From Ruminococcaceae bacterium UBA4306 (GTDB taxonomy: Bacteria; Bacillota; Clostridia; Oscillospirales; Acutalibacteraceae), in the NCBI GenBank assembly GCA_002394725.1, contig DGUQ01000175.1, positions 1-14,327 on the forward strand: 14,327 bases of DNA. The letters run 5' to 3'. Each line of letters starts with the position of its first letter. Within the stretch, counting starts at the first letter, position 1. Below are positions 7,911 through 14,327 of the stretch, piece by piece. The notes under the pieces are model-generated. The model saw only the letters and a list, made by a program, of their open reading frames with translations. It was not told the DNA's origin and did no database searches. A program made the translations under genes and the position numbers.

Positions 7911-9386
7911 ATGGTTAAAAAACTTATCAACAAATATAATACGATGAGCCTTCCCGTGAAGATGGCTTTTTGGTTCCTTGTCTGCAGCTTTATTCAAAAA
8001 GGGATCGGAATGATAACCACTCCGATATTCACGCGCATTATGACAGACAGTGAATACGGAAGATACGGCATCTACTCTTCATGGAGTTCGATCCTGTGCG
8101 TTTTTATCACGCTCAGTATCTCCGGAAATTGCTTTACACGCGGATTAGTGGTTTCAGATAAAGAGCAAGAAAGAAGGGAACTGACGTCATCCTTATTCGG
8201 ACTGTCTGTTACCTTATTGCTATTTTGGTGCGTTGTCTATTTTATCTTCAGAAACCAGATCAAAGAGCTGACTTCTCTCTCGGATTATCAGTTCCTTATG
8301 ATGGGAATCGATATCCTGATGATCACTGCCTGTCAATTCTGGACGAACACAAAGCGCGTGAAATATGAATACAAGGGTATCGTCGCGTTAACGCTCGCGT
8401 ATACGGTACTTCGTCCCGTTCTGGCGACCATCGGCGTATTGTCTGTCCCGTCCGGCATACAGGTCGAGGCTCGCATCACCGGTATCGCCTTGGCTAACAG
8501 CGTCTTGTTCGGATGGATCATTGTCTATATATTCGTCAGGGGTAAGAGATTCTTTATCAAAAAGAACTGGAAGTATGCGCTGGGCTTTTGTATTCCGCTC
8601 ATACCTCACTATCTGTCTAAGACGGTGTTGAATGAATCGGATCGCATCATGATCGGGCATTTTGTAGGAAACGCCGAGGTCGGTTACTACAGCGTCGCTT
8701 ATACGATCGCGGGGATCATGATGATATTTAACAGTTCTGTCGCGCAGTCTCTTGATCCGTGGATATATAGTTCTATTAAAAAAAGAAACCTTGACAGGAT
8801 CGGAAAGGTGTCATACAAGATAACGGCTGTGATAGCGCTAATCAATTTTATGGTCATGGCGATCGCGCCGGAGGTTTTGAAGATAGTGGCGCCGTCAAAT
8901 TTCTCAAACGCGATATGGGTCATTCCGCCGGTAACGGCAAGCGTATTCTTTACCTTTATGTACGATCTGTTCGCTTCGTTCCAGTTTTATTTCAAAAAGA
9001 CAAACTGGATCGCCTTTGGCTCGTGCGCAGGCGCGGCGCTCAATGTGCTGTTGAATTGGATTTTTATCCCGATGTTCGGTTACATTGCCGCCGGTTATAC
9101 CACATTAGTATGTTACATTTTGTTCGGCGTGCTCCATTATTTCTTTATGCGTAAGGTTTGCAAGGATCATTTGGACGGATATAAGGTGTACGATTGGAGA
9201 ATCATATTCGGCATCGGCGCGCTGTTGGTTCTGATGTCGTTTGTGATGCTTGTGCTGTACAATTATCCGATCATCAGATACATCGTGCTGGGTGTATTGG
9301 CTGTCGTTATTTTCTGTATGAGAAAAACGATCATCGGATTGATCAAAAATATCCGTGAAAAAGATGAAGAGGAAATCAGCGGATAA
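7911..9386 (+). CDS. wzx: Wzx-type polysaccharide flippase (PST/MATE superfamily)
   Basis: The 491-residue integral membrane protein is predicted to move undecaprenyl-linked repeat units across the cytoplasmic membrane. It has about 12-14 hydrophobic segments. The N-terminal region GIGMITTPIFTRIMTDSEYG (31-50), with the following YGIYSSW, is characteristic of the polysaccharide transport family, and the protein ends in a charged lysine/glutamate-rich tail. A mid-protein stretch with NESDRIMIGHFVGNAEVGYY corresponds to the second pseudo-repeat of the fold. The 57-base gap after the polymerase is partly spanned by the rejected GTG extension from 7860. Repeat-unit specificity cannot be deduced. 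Polymerase and flippase together define a Wzx/Wzy-dependent rather than ABC-transporter-dependent pathway. Confidence 0.92.
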   Translation: MVKKLINKYNTMSLPVKMAFWFLVCSFIQKGIGMITTPIFTRIMTDSEYGRYGIYSSWSSILCVFITLSISGNCFTRGLVVSDKEQERRELTSSLFGLSVTLLLFWCVVYFIFRNQIKELTSLSDYQFLMMGIDILMITACQFWTNTKRVKYEYKGIVALTLAYTVLRPVLATIGVLSVPSGIQVEARITGIALANSVLFGWIIVYIFVRGKRFFIKKNWKYALGFCIPLIPHYLSKTVLNESDRIMIGHFVGNAEVGYYSVAYTIAGIMMIFNSSVAQSLDPWIYSSIKKRNLDRIGKVSYKITAVIALINFMVMAIAPEVLKIVAPSNFSNAIWVIPPVTASVFFTFMYDLFASFQFYFKKTNWIAFGSCAGAALNVLLNWIFIPMFGYIAAGYTTLVCYILFGVLHYFFMRKVCKDHLDGYKVYDWRIIFGIGALLVLMSFVMLVLYNYPIIRYIVLGVLAVVIFCMRKTIIGLIKNIREKDEEEISG

Positions 9387-9502
9387 TGTGGCAGTCTGCT
9401 TCTATCAGCCGCGTTTCTTTCCTTACAGACATCTCATAGGATGATTTTCTGAAAGCGCGGTACAAAACAAAGTGATTGATTACGAATGGAAGACGGTGGA
9501 TT
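9387..9502 (+). other. Largest intergenic gap in the operon
   Basis: This 116-base gap separates the assembly/export genes from LicD and the nucleotide-sugar genes. It has a weak inverted repeat, CCGCGTTTC (9409-9417) against GAAAGCGCGG (9451-9460), with one indel and no following T-tract, so it is not a convincing terminator. No good -35/-10 pair was seen. A TAATG at 9384-9388 opens a 17-codon frame that ends at TAG, probably by chance. It may be a module junction. Confidence 0.3.
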
Positions 9503-10336
9503 ATGGATAGAAATAAAATCAAAGATCTACAAGCTGCTCAGCTTGATATTCTGATGTATGTGCAAGATGTATGTAACCGTTTGGGGATAACGTATTTCCT
9601 TATGTTCGGAACGCTGCTCGGCGCGATACGGCACAACGGTCCCATTCCATGGGACGCAGATATTGACATTGCCATGTTTCGCGAGGACTACGAGACGCTG
9701 AAACGCTACATGACCGAACACGGAGACCAAAGATATTTTTACTCGGATTATTCTACCTACAAGCATCACATAGCGCCCCATGCCGTTTTGATTGATAAGA
9801 AAAGCCACATCACATTTTCGTCAAGGAGTCAGAACAAGTATTCTCCCGCGTATGACGGCGTTTATATCGATATATTTCCTATCGACCGGACTTCACCGGA
9901 TCGGGAATTGCAGCTCAAGCAGGCGAGATCGCTTATGTCGGTAAGACAGATCATCAGCTATAAAATGGCGAAAATCTATGAAGGAAAAACAAATGCTGCC
10001 AAAAAGACGGCAAAGCAAATTGTTTCCGGTTTGCTTAAACCGTTTACGTTGCGCTTTTTGGGCGGATGTATTAATAAGATTCAACGCCGTTATGATAACT
10101 GCGATTCGAATTGCTATGTTATCCCGACAGATAACACTTGCTTTGATCGGATCGTTTCAATTGATTACTACTTTCCACCCAGATATGTATCATTCAGCGG
10201 AAAAGAAGTTTGTATCCCTGCAAAGACCGAGGAAATCTTAAAACAGCGGTACGGCGATTATATGGAGCTGCCGCCCGAGGATGAACGCTGGGATTATTTG
10301 GATCATACGATCAGCGACGTCAAGTTCGATGCCTGA
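9503..10336 (+). CDS. licD: LicD-family phosphotransferase
   Basis: The 277-residue protein belongs to the LicD nucleotidyltransferase-fold family, which transfers phosphocholine or related phospho-groups from CDP-activated donors onto cell-surface sugars. The core is complete: FGTLLGAIRHNGPIPWDADI (35-54) with the acidic residues D51, D53 and D55, then YDGVYIDIFPID (117-128). The C-terminal part has KQRYGDYMELPPEDER, which resembles the usual LicD ending. No signal peptide or membrane segment is visible, so it should act inside the cell on lipid-linked intermediates. The ATG at 9503 has GGTGG a few bases upstream; a TTG-initiated extension from 9476 is less likely. No choline uptake, choline kinase or cytidylyltransferase gene is in the window, so choline, ethanolamine, glycerol or another group remains possible. 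Confidence 0.88.
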   Translation: MDRNKIKDLQAAQLDILMYVQDVCNRLGITYFLMFGTLLGAIRHNGPIPWDADIDIAMFREDYETLKRYMTEHGDQRYFYSDYSTYKHHIAPHAVLIDKKSHITFSSRSQNKYSPAYDGVYIDIFPIDRTSPDRELQLKQARSLMSVRQIISYKMAKIYEGKTNAAKKTAKQIVSGLLKPFTLRFLGGCINKIQRRYDNCDSNCYVIPTDNTCFDRIVSIDYYFPPRYVSFSGKEVCIPAKTEEILKQRYGDYMELPPEDERWDYLDHTISDVKFDA

Positions 10337-10367
10337 ATCGTTGTGATCAGAACATATTATTTCTAAC

Positions 10368-10375
10368 AAGAGGTG
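10368..10375 (+). promoter_or_regulatory. Ribosome binding site of the WbpB-type gene
   Basis: AAGAGGTG lies 6 bases before the ATG at 10382. An in-frame GTG at 10373 lies inside this site, so the 3-residue-longer form is unlikely. Confidence 0.7.
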
Positions 10376-10381
10376 AATCGT

Positions 10382-11461
10382 ATGAAATACGCTCTTATCG
10401 GATGCGGAAGGATCTCTCCCAATCATATTGAGGCTGCAAAAAACAACGGACTGGATATCGTTGCTTTATGCGATGTCGTTCCGTCCGCGGTGGACGAAAA
10501 AGCAGAAAGATTTCAGCTGGAGCAAGTACATAAATACACAGACTATCGGCAAATGCTCGCGGCGGAAAAGCCCGAGCTCGTCGCGATCGCGACAGAATCC
10601 GGAAAGCACGCCGCTATCGCGCTGGATTGCATCGATGCCGGCTGTCATGTCATTATTGAAAAGCCGATAGCGCTGTCCATAAAGGACGCGGACGCGATCA
10701 TCAAAGCCGGACGCGAAAAGGGCGTCGTCGTATGCGCGAATCATCAGAATCGATTCAATAAATCCGTCAGCTATATCCGCAAGGCGCTGGAGGAAGGCAG
10801 GTTCGGCAAATTGTCGCACGGCGCCGCGCATGTTCGCTGGAACCGCGGAAAAGGCTATTATGAGCAGGCTCCGTGGAGAGGTACCTGGGCGCAGGACGGC
10901 GGATGCTTGATGAACCAGTGCATCCACAATATCGATCTGCTCCGCTGGATGATGGGCGATGACGTCGTTGAAGTCATGGCGTATACCGACCAGATCGAGC
11001 ACCCTTATCTTGAAGCCGAGGATCTGGGACTGGCGATCATCCGGTTTGCCAACGGCTCCTACGGCTTGGTTGAAGGCACTACCAATGTCTATCCCAAGAA
11101 TCTGGAAGAAACACTGTATATCTTTGGACAGAACGGTACGGTCAAGGCGGGCGGTACAAGCGATAATATCATTGAGGCATGGTCATTCGCGGACAATAAG
11201 GATGATCCGGAGCAGGTTATGCAGACCTACAGCGAGAATCCGCCTAACGTATACGGCTACGGACACACGCCGTTATATGCCGATGTGATCAAAGCGATCG
11301 TCGATCACAGAGATCCGTATGTCACCGCGCAAGACGGAAAAAACGCGTTGGAGCTTGTACTGGCTATCTACAAATCTGCCGCGGAGCATAGACCGGTAAG
11401 CCTCCCTCTTGAGGAGTGTTCCACATTGGATTTTGTGGGGTTATTTGATAATAAGGACTGA
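10382..11461 (+). CDS. wbpB: WbpB/WlbA-type UDP-N-acetylglucosaminuronate 3-dehydrogenase (Gfo/Idh/MocA family)
   Basis: The 359-residue cytoplasmic oxidoreductase is predicted to oxidise C3 of UDP-GlcNAcA to the 3-keto sugar with NAD. In characterised WbpB/WlbA pairs, the NADH is recycled using 2-oxoglutarate formed by the aminotransferase. The Rossmann start is GCGRISPNH (7-15). The family lysine is K94 in EKPIALS (93-99), followed by ANHQNRF (119-125). The catalytic region GGCLMNQCIHNIDLLRWMMG (173-192) includes H182, matching WbpB/WlbA better than other Gfo/Idh branches. It starts 45 bases after LicD and ends 4 bases before the acetyltransferase gene. Those adjoining genes are the expected next enzymes of the same pathway, which supports the specific call. 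A related 3-dehydrogenase acting on another UDP-HexNAc is the main alternative. Confidence 0.85.
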   Translation: MKYALIGCGRISPNHIEAAKNNGLDIVALCDVVPSAVDEKAERFQLEQVHKYTDYRQMLAAEKPELVAIATESGKHAAIALDCIDAGCHVIIEKPIALSIKDADAIIKAGREKGVVVCANHQNRFNKSVSYIRKALEEGRFGKLSHGAAHVRWNRGKGYYEQAPWRGTWAQDGGCLMNQCIHNIDLLRWMMGDDVVEVMAYTDQIEHPYLEAEDLGLAIIRFANGSYGLVEGTTNVYPKNLEETLYIFGQNGTVKAGGTSDNIIEAWSFADNKDDPEQVMQTYSENPPNVYGYGHTPLYADVIKAIVDHRDPYVTAQDGKNALELVLAIYKSAAEHRPVSLPLEECSTLDFVGLFDNKD

Positions 11462-11465
11462 GATT

Positions 11466-12032
11466 ATGGCTGATTATTTTATACATCCAACGAGTGTTGT
11501 AGATGAAAATGTTGAGATCGGAAGCGGAACAAAAATCTGGTATTTTTGTCATATTCAATCGGGCGCCAAGATAGGAAACCATTGTTCTCTGGGGCAAAAC
11601 GTCAATATCGGCAATCATGTCACCATCGGGAATGGCTGTAAGATACAGAATAACGTCTCCGTATACGAGGGAGTGGTGGCGGAAGATAATGTGTTTTTCG
11701 GTCCGTCGTGTGTTTTTACAAACGATTTGACGCCCAGAGCAAAGTATCCCAAAGGAAGGGCGGCTTATCTGAAAACGCATATTCGCGAGGGCGCGAGTAT
11801 AGGCGCAAACGCTACGATCGTGTGCGGAATCACGATCGGTAAATGGGCGATGATCGGAGCGGGAGCCGTAGTGACCTCTGATGTTCCCGATCACGCTTTG
11901 ATGCGGGGCGTTCCCGCGAGACAAGCCGGCTGGATATGCGAGTGCGGAAATATTCTTGACAAAAATCTTTCGCCCTGCGCAAAGTGCGGCAGACAATATC
12001 AACAGACAGATAAAGGTTTGGAGCAATTATAA
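11466..12032 (+). CDS. wbpD: WbpD-type UDP-3-amino-sugar N-acetyltransferase
   Basis: The 188-residue protein is a left-handed beta-helix (hexapeptide-repeat) acyltransferase predicted to acetylate the 3-amino group of UDP-GlcNAc3NA with acetyl-CoA. Hexapeptide rungs run from about 12 to 140 (ENVEIGSGTKI, GAKIGNHCSLG, NVNIGNHVTIGNGCKI, GASIGANATIV). The characteristic loop CVFTNDLTPRAKYP (82-95) includes the conserved FTND. Length agrees with WbpD/WlbB enzymes, which act as trimers. After GVPARQAGWICE the C-terminus carries four cysteines, C158, C160, C171 and C174 (CEC...CAKC), spaced like a small metal-binding knuckle. ATG 11466 has AAGGA 8 bases upstream, and the reading frame's longer upstream extension is rejected because it lies over the wbpB end. 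Stop and next start share one base (TAATG). Confidence 0.87.
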   Translation: MADYFIHPTSVVDENVEIGSGTKIWYFCHIQSGAKIGNHCSLGQNVNIGNHVTIGNGCKIQNNVSVYEGVVAEDNVFFGPSCVFTNDLTPRAKYPKGRAAYLKTHIREGASIGANATIVCGITIGKWAMIGAGAVVTSDVPDHALMRGVPARQAGWICECGNILDKNLSPCAKCGRQYQQTDKGLEQL

Positions 12033-13195
12033 TGCAATTCAGAAATTTACAAAGACAATATCAGGTATTGAAATCTCAGATAGACGCAGGCGTTTCCGAT
12101 GTTTTGGCATCCGCTCGCTTTATATCGGGTCCCCAGGTGAAGGAGCTGGAAAAGGCGTTAGCTGAGTATGTGGGCGTCAAGCATTGTATCACCTGTGCCA
12201 ATGGTACAGACGCGTTGTCGATCGCGCTGAGAGCATGGGGAGTCGGAAAAGGCGACGCTGTTTTTGTGCCTGATTTTACATTCTTTTCTACGGGAGAATG
12301 CCCTGCGGACGAAGGCGCCGCTCCGGTATTTGTCGATGTGGATCCACACACCTACAACATGGATCCCGTCAAGCTCGAACAGGCGGTAAAAAGAACGATA
12401 GCCGAAGGCAAATACAGAGCAAGGGCGGTCATCGCCGTAGATCTCTTCGGTCTGCCGGCAGATTACGGCGCGATCCAAGCGATCTGCAAAAAATACGGCT
12501 TGCTGCTTTTAGAGGACGCTGCTCAGGGCTTTGGAGGCAGTATCGGCGGCAAGCGCGCCTGCAGCTTCGGCGATATCGCCGCGACCTCCTTCTTTCCGGC
12601 AAAACCGCTTGGCTGCTTCGGTGACGGCGGAGCGATATTTACCGATAATGACGATTGGGCGGATAGGATACGTTCGATCTGTGTTCACGGTAAAGATATC
12701 GGCAAGCCGAATGACCCTAACGCCAAATACAATAATGTCCGCATCGGTAAAAACAGCCGGTTGGATACGCTGCAAGCTGCCATACTTCTTCCAAAACTGG
12801 AGGCTTTCCAAAGCTATGAATTAGATCAAATCAACACCGCGGCGTCATGGTATTCCGAGGCTTTGAAGGATACCGGGCTTACACTGCCGATGGTGCCGCA
12901 CGGTTATTACAGCTCGTGGGCACAGTACACCATTCGGCTGCCTGAGAACGCCGACCGCTCCAAGATCCAAGGTGAGCTGAAAAAGAAAGATATTCCGACT
13001 ATGGTCTATTACGCGAAGCCTATGCATCTACAAAAAGCGTTCAGTGGGACAGACAGCGCCGCGGCAGATTGTCCGGTTACTTCTGAGATATGCAATACCG
13101 TTCTGAGTCTTCCTTTGGATCCTTATATTTCAAAAGAAGACGTCGGTTATGTAGCTGAAAACATCAAAACACTGCTTTGTCAGGAGGAAATATAA
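12032..13195 (+). CDS. wbpE: WbpE-type UDP-3-keto-sugar aminotransferase (DegT/DnrJ/EryC1 family)
   Basis: The 387-residue PLP enzyme is predicted to convert UDP-3-keto-GlcNAcA to the 3-amino sugar using glutamate. Motifs run in family order: FISGPQVKELE (30-40), CANGTDALSIAL (55-66), VPDFTFFSTGE (79-89), the PLP-contacting EDAAQGFGG (161-169), and TSFFPAKPLGCFGDGGAI (185-202) with the PLP lysine K191. The later stretch NSRLDTLQAAILLPKLEAF and the ending VLSLPLDPY closely resemble what I recall of Pseudomonas aeruginosa WbpE, making this the best specific match in the cassette. Start and stop each share one base with the neighbouring gene (TAATG at 12030-12034 and 13193-13197), so the three genes are probably translationally coupled. 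GGAG lies 8 bases before the ATG. Confidence 0.9.
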   Translation: MQFRNLQRQYQVLKSQIDAGVSDVLASARFISGPQVKELEKALAEYVGVKHCITCANGTDALSIALRAWGVGKGDAVFVPDFTFFSTGECPADEGAAPVFVDVDPHTYNMDPVKLEQAVKRTIAEGKYRARAVIAVDLFGLPADYGAIQAICKKYGLLLLEDAAQGFGGSIGGKRACSFGDIAATSFFPAKPLGCFGDGGAIFTDNDDWADRIRSICVHGKDIGKPNDPNAKYNNVRIGKNSRLDTLQAAILLPKLEAFQSYELDQINTAASWYSEALKDTGLTLPMVPHGYYSSWAQYTIRLPENADRSKIQGELKKKDIPTMVYYAKPMHLQKAFSGTDSAAADCPVTSEICNTVLSLPLDPYISKEDVGYVAENIKTLLCQEEI

Positions 13196-14327
13196 TGATA
13201 TTCAATACTATTTATCAGGACCTGATCTCGGGAGAAGGAAAGATCGCGGTTGTCGGACTTGGCTATGTGGGCATGCCGATCGCCGTGGAGTTCGCAAAGC
13301 ATGTCAATGTCATCGGTTTTGATATCAATGAAAAGCGTGTCAACGAATACGCGAACGGAATCGACGCCACCAACGAAGTCGGTGAAGCGATCAAGAATAC
13401 TACCGTCGAATTTACATCCGACCCGTCGCGGCTGAGCGAAGCGAGCTTCATCATTGTTGCCGTTCCTACTCCGATCAATCCCGATACAACGCCCGATCTC
13501 AATCCCGTCAAGGGCGCTTCAAAGATCGTCGGACAGAATATCGCTCCCGGTTCGATCGTTGTCTTTGAATCAACGGTTTATCCCGGAGTAACAGAGGATA
13601 TCTGTATCCCGATCATCGAGAAAGAAAGCGGCATGAAATGCGGCGAGGAGTGGAAGATCGGTTACAGTCCGGAGCGCATCAATCCCGGTGATCGCGTTCA
13701 TACGTTGACCACCATTCAGAAGATCGTTTCCGGAATGGATGAGGAATCCGCTTTGGAGATCAAAAAGGTCTACGACATTGTCATCAAGGCCGGCACGGTA
13801 CCTGTGTCCGATATCAAAACCGCGGAAGCCGTCAAGGTAATCGAAAACAGTCAGAGGGATATCAATATCGCTTTCATGAATGAAGTGGCGATGATCTGTG
13901 ACAGGTTAGGGATCGATACGGATGAAGTTTTGTATGGGATGAATTCCAAGTGGAACGCGCTCGGCTTTAAGCCCGGTCTTGTGGGAGGTCACTGCATCGG
14001 CGTCGATCCGTATTATCTGACCAGCGCGGCTGAAATGCTGGGGTATCACAGTCAGATCATCCTTAACGGACGCAAGGTCAACGACAGTATGGGTTCCTAT
14101 GTTGCCGACGCCGCTATCAAAGAGATGATCGCCGCGGGTAAGGCTCCCAAAAAGTCTACTGTCGTCGTTTTGGGTATCACATTCAAGGAGAATTGTCCTG
14201 ATACCAGGAACAGCAAGGTAGTGGATATCATCAATCGTCTGAAGGAGTATAAGATCGATCCGATCGTTGCCGATCCGTGGGCTGACGCAGCTGTCGCAAA
14301 GCAGGAATACGGTGTGGATCTGGTCGA
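13195..14327 (+). CDS. tviB: UDP-N-acetylhexosamine 6-dehydrogenase, TviB/WbpO-type, 3' end outside window
   Basis: The open frame runs from ATG 13195 to the window edge without a stop (377 codons visible; family members are about 420-430). It should oxidise C6 of UDP-GlcNAc (or UDP-GalNAc) to the uronate with two NAD. The N-terminal Rossmann motif is GLGYVG (21-26). YSPERINPGD (157-166) and GLVGGHCIGVDPYYL surround the catalytic cysteine C267. TFKENCPDTRNS (329-340) opens the second nucleotide-binding domain. ESTVYPG, GGHCIGVDPYYL and KENCPDTRN place it with TviB/VipA and WbpO rather than with the WbpA type, which I recall having GHCIPIDPFYL. CAGGAGGAAA at 13181-13190 is a strong ribosome site, and the ATG overlaps the wbpE stop by one base. 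It supplies the first step for the three genes before it. Confidence 0.92.
   Translation, partial: MIFNTIYQDLISGEGKIAVVGLGYVGMPIAVEFAKHVNVIGFDINEKRVNEYANGIDATNEVGEAIKNTTVEFTSDPSRLSEASFIIVAVPTPINPDTTPDLNPVKGASKIVGQNIAPGSIVVFESTVYPGVTEDICIPIIEKESGMKCGEEWKIGYSPERINPGDRVHTLTTIQKIVSGMDEESALEIKKVYDIVIKAGTVPVSDIKTAEAVKVIENSQRDINIAFMNEVAMICDRLGIDTDEVLYGMNSKWNALGFKPGLVGGHCIGVDPYYLTSAAEMLGYHSQIILNGRKVNDSMGSYVADAAIKEMIAAGKAPKKSTVVVLGITFKENCPDTRNSKVVDIINRLKEYKIDPIVADPWADAAVAKQEYGVDLV

Noticed and set aside
9386..9439. A 17-codon frame opening at TAATG after the flippase
   Set aside because: It imitates the coupling seen in the wbp-type genes, but the peptide (MWQSASISRVSFLTDIS) has no recognisable feature and the ribosome-site spacing is poor, so chance is more likely.
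9409..9460. Inverted repeat between flippase and LicD as a terminator
   Set aside because: The stem has an indel, the loop is over 30 bases and no T-run follows.
10466..11002. A 178-codon minus-strand open frame opposite the WbpB-type gene
   Set aside because: It arises from codon bias of the + strand gene, has no recognisable domain, and would conflict with a well-supported enzyme.
11364..12026. A 220-codon minus-strand open frame opposite the acetyltransferase gene
   Set aside because: It has no domain or plausible start context; the + strand has clear hexapeptide repeats.
1..14327. CRISPR arrays, tRNA or rRNA genes, insertion-sequence transposases, toxin-antitoxin pairs
   Set aside because: No regularly spaced repeats, RNA gene signatures, transposase motifs or small paired genes were seen.

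Overview
The window is part of a large surface-polysaccharide (exopolysaccharide or capsule) biosynthesis locus. All twelve genes lie on the + strand and are packed like one operon. AGGAGG-type ribosome sites, moderate GC, and a Wzx/Wzy-type cluster led by a polytopic initiating sugar-phosphate transferase suggest a low-to-mid-GC Firmicute, plausibly a gut Clostridia/Ruminococcus-like bacterium. No rRNA or housekeeping gene is present to confirm the taxon.

Layout. Bases 1-286 hold no gene. They contain an imperfect inverted repeat with arms of about 47 bases around a GC-rich, hairpin-forming centre, which ends about 30 bases before the first start codon. Next come the initiating polyprenyl-phosphate sugar transferase (287-1654), a WbuB-like GT4 glycosyltransferase (1682-2908), a PIG-L/LmbE deacetylase overlapping a WbqC-family gene by four bases (2921-4296), two more GT4 glycosyltransferases (4301-6673), a Wzy/O-antigen-ligase-type polymerase (6666-7853) and a Wzx flippase (7911-9386). 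After the largest gap (116 bases) comes a LicD-family phosphotransferase (9503-10336). The window ends with four tightly coupled nucleotide-sugar genes: WbpB-type dehydrogenase (10382-11461), WbpD-type N-acetyltransferase (11466-12032), WbpE-type aminotransferase (12032-13195) and a TviB/WbpO-type UDP-N-acetylhexosamine 6-dehydrogenase (13195 to beyond the window edge).

How they work together. The last four genes are inferred to convert UDP-GlcNAc to UDP-GlcNAcA, its 3-keto and 3-amino forms, and then a UDP-2,3-diacetamido-2,3-dideoxyhexuronic acid. The first gene would load a sugar-1-phosphate on undecaprenyl phosphate, and three glycosyltransferases would extend it, so the window alone predicts at least a tetrasaccharide repeat. 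LicD may add a phospho-substituent, and the PIG-L/WbqC pair may change an amino-sugar substituent. Wzx would flip the unit and Wzy polymerise it. Chain-length and export-regulator genes (Wzz/Wzd/Wze) and a UDP-sugar 2-epimerase are not in the window.

Most of the locus is a recognisable type. The least explained parts are the inverted-repeat leader and the PIG-L/WbqC pair.
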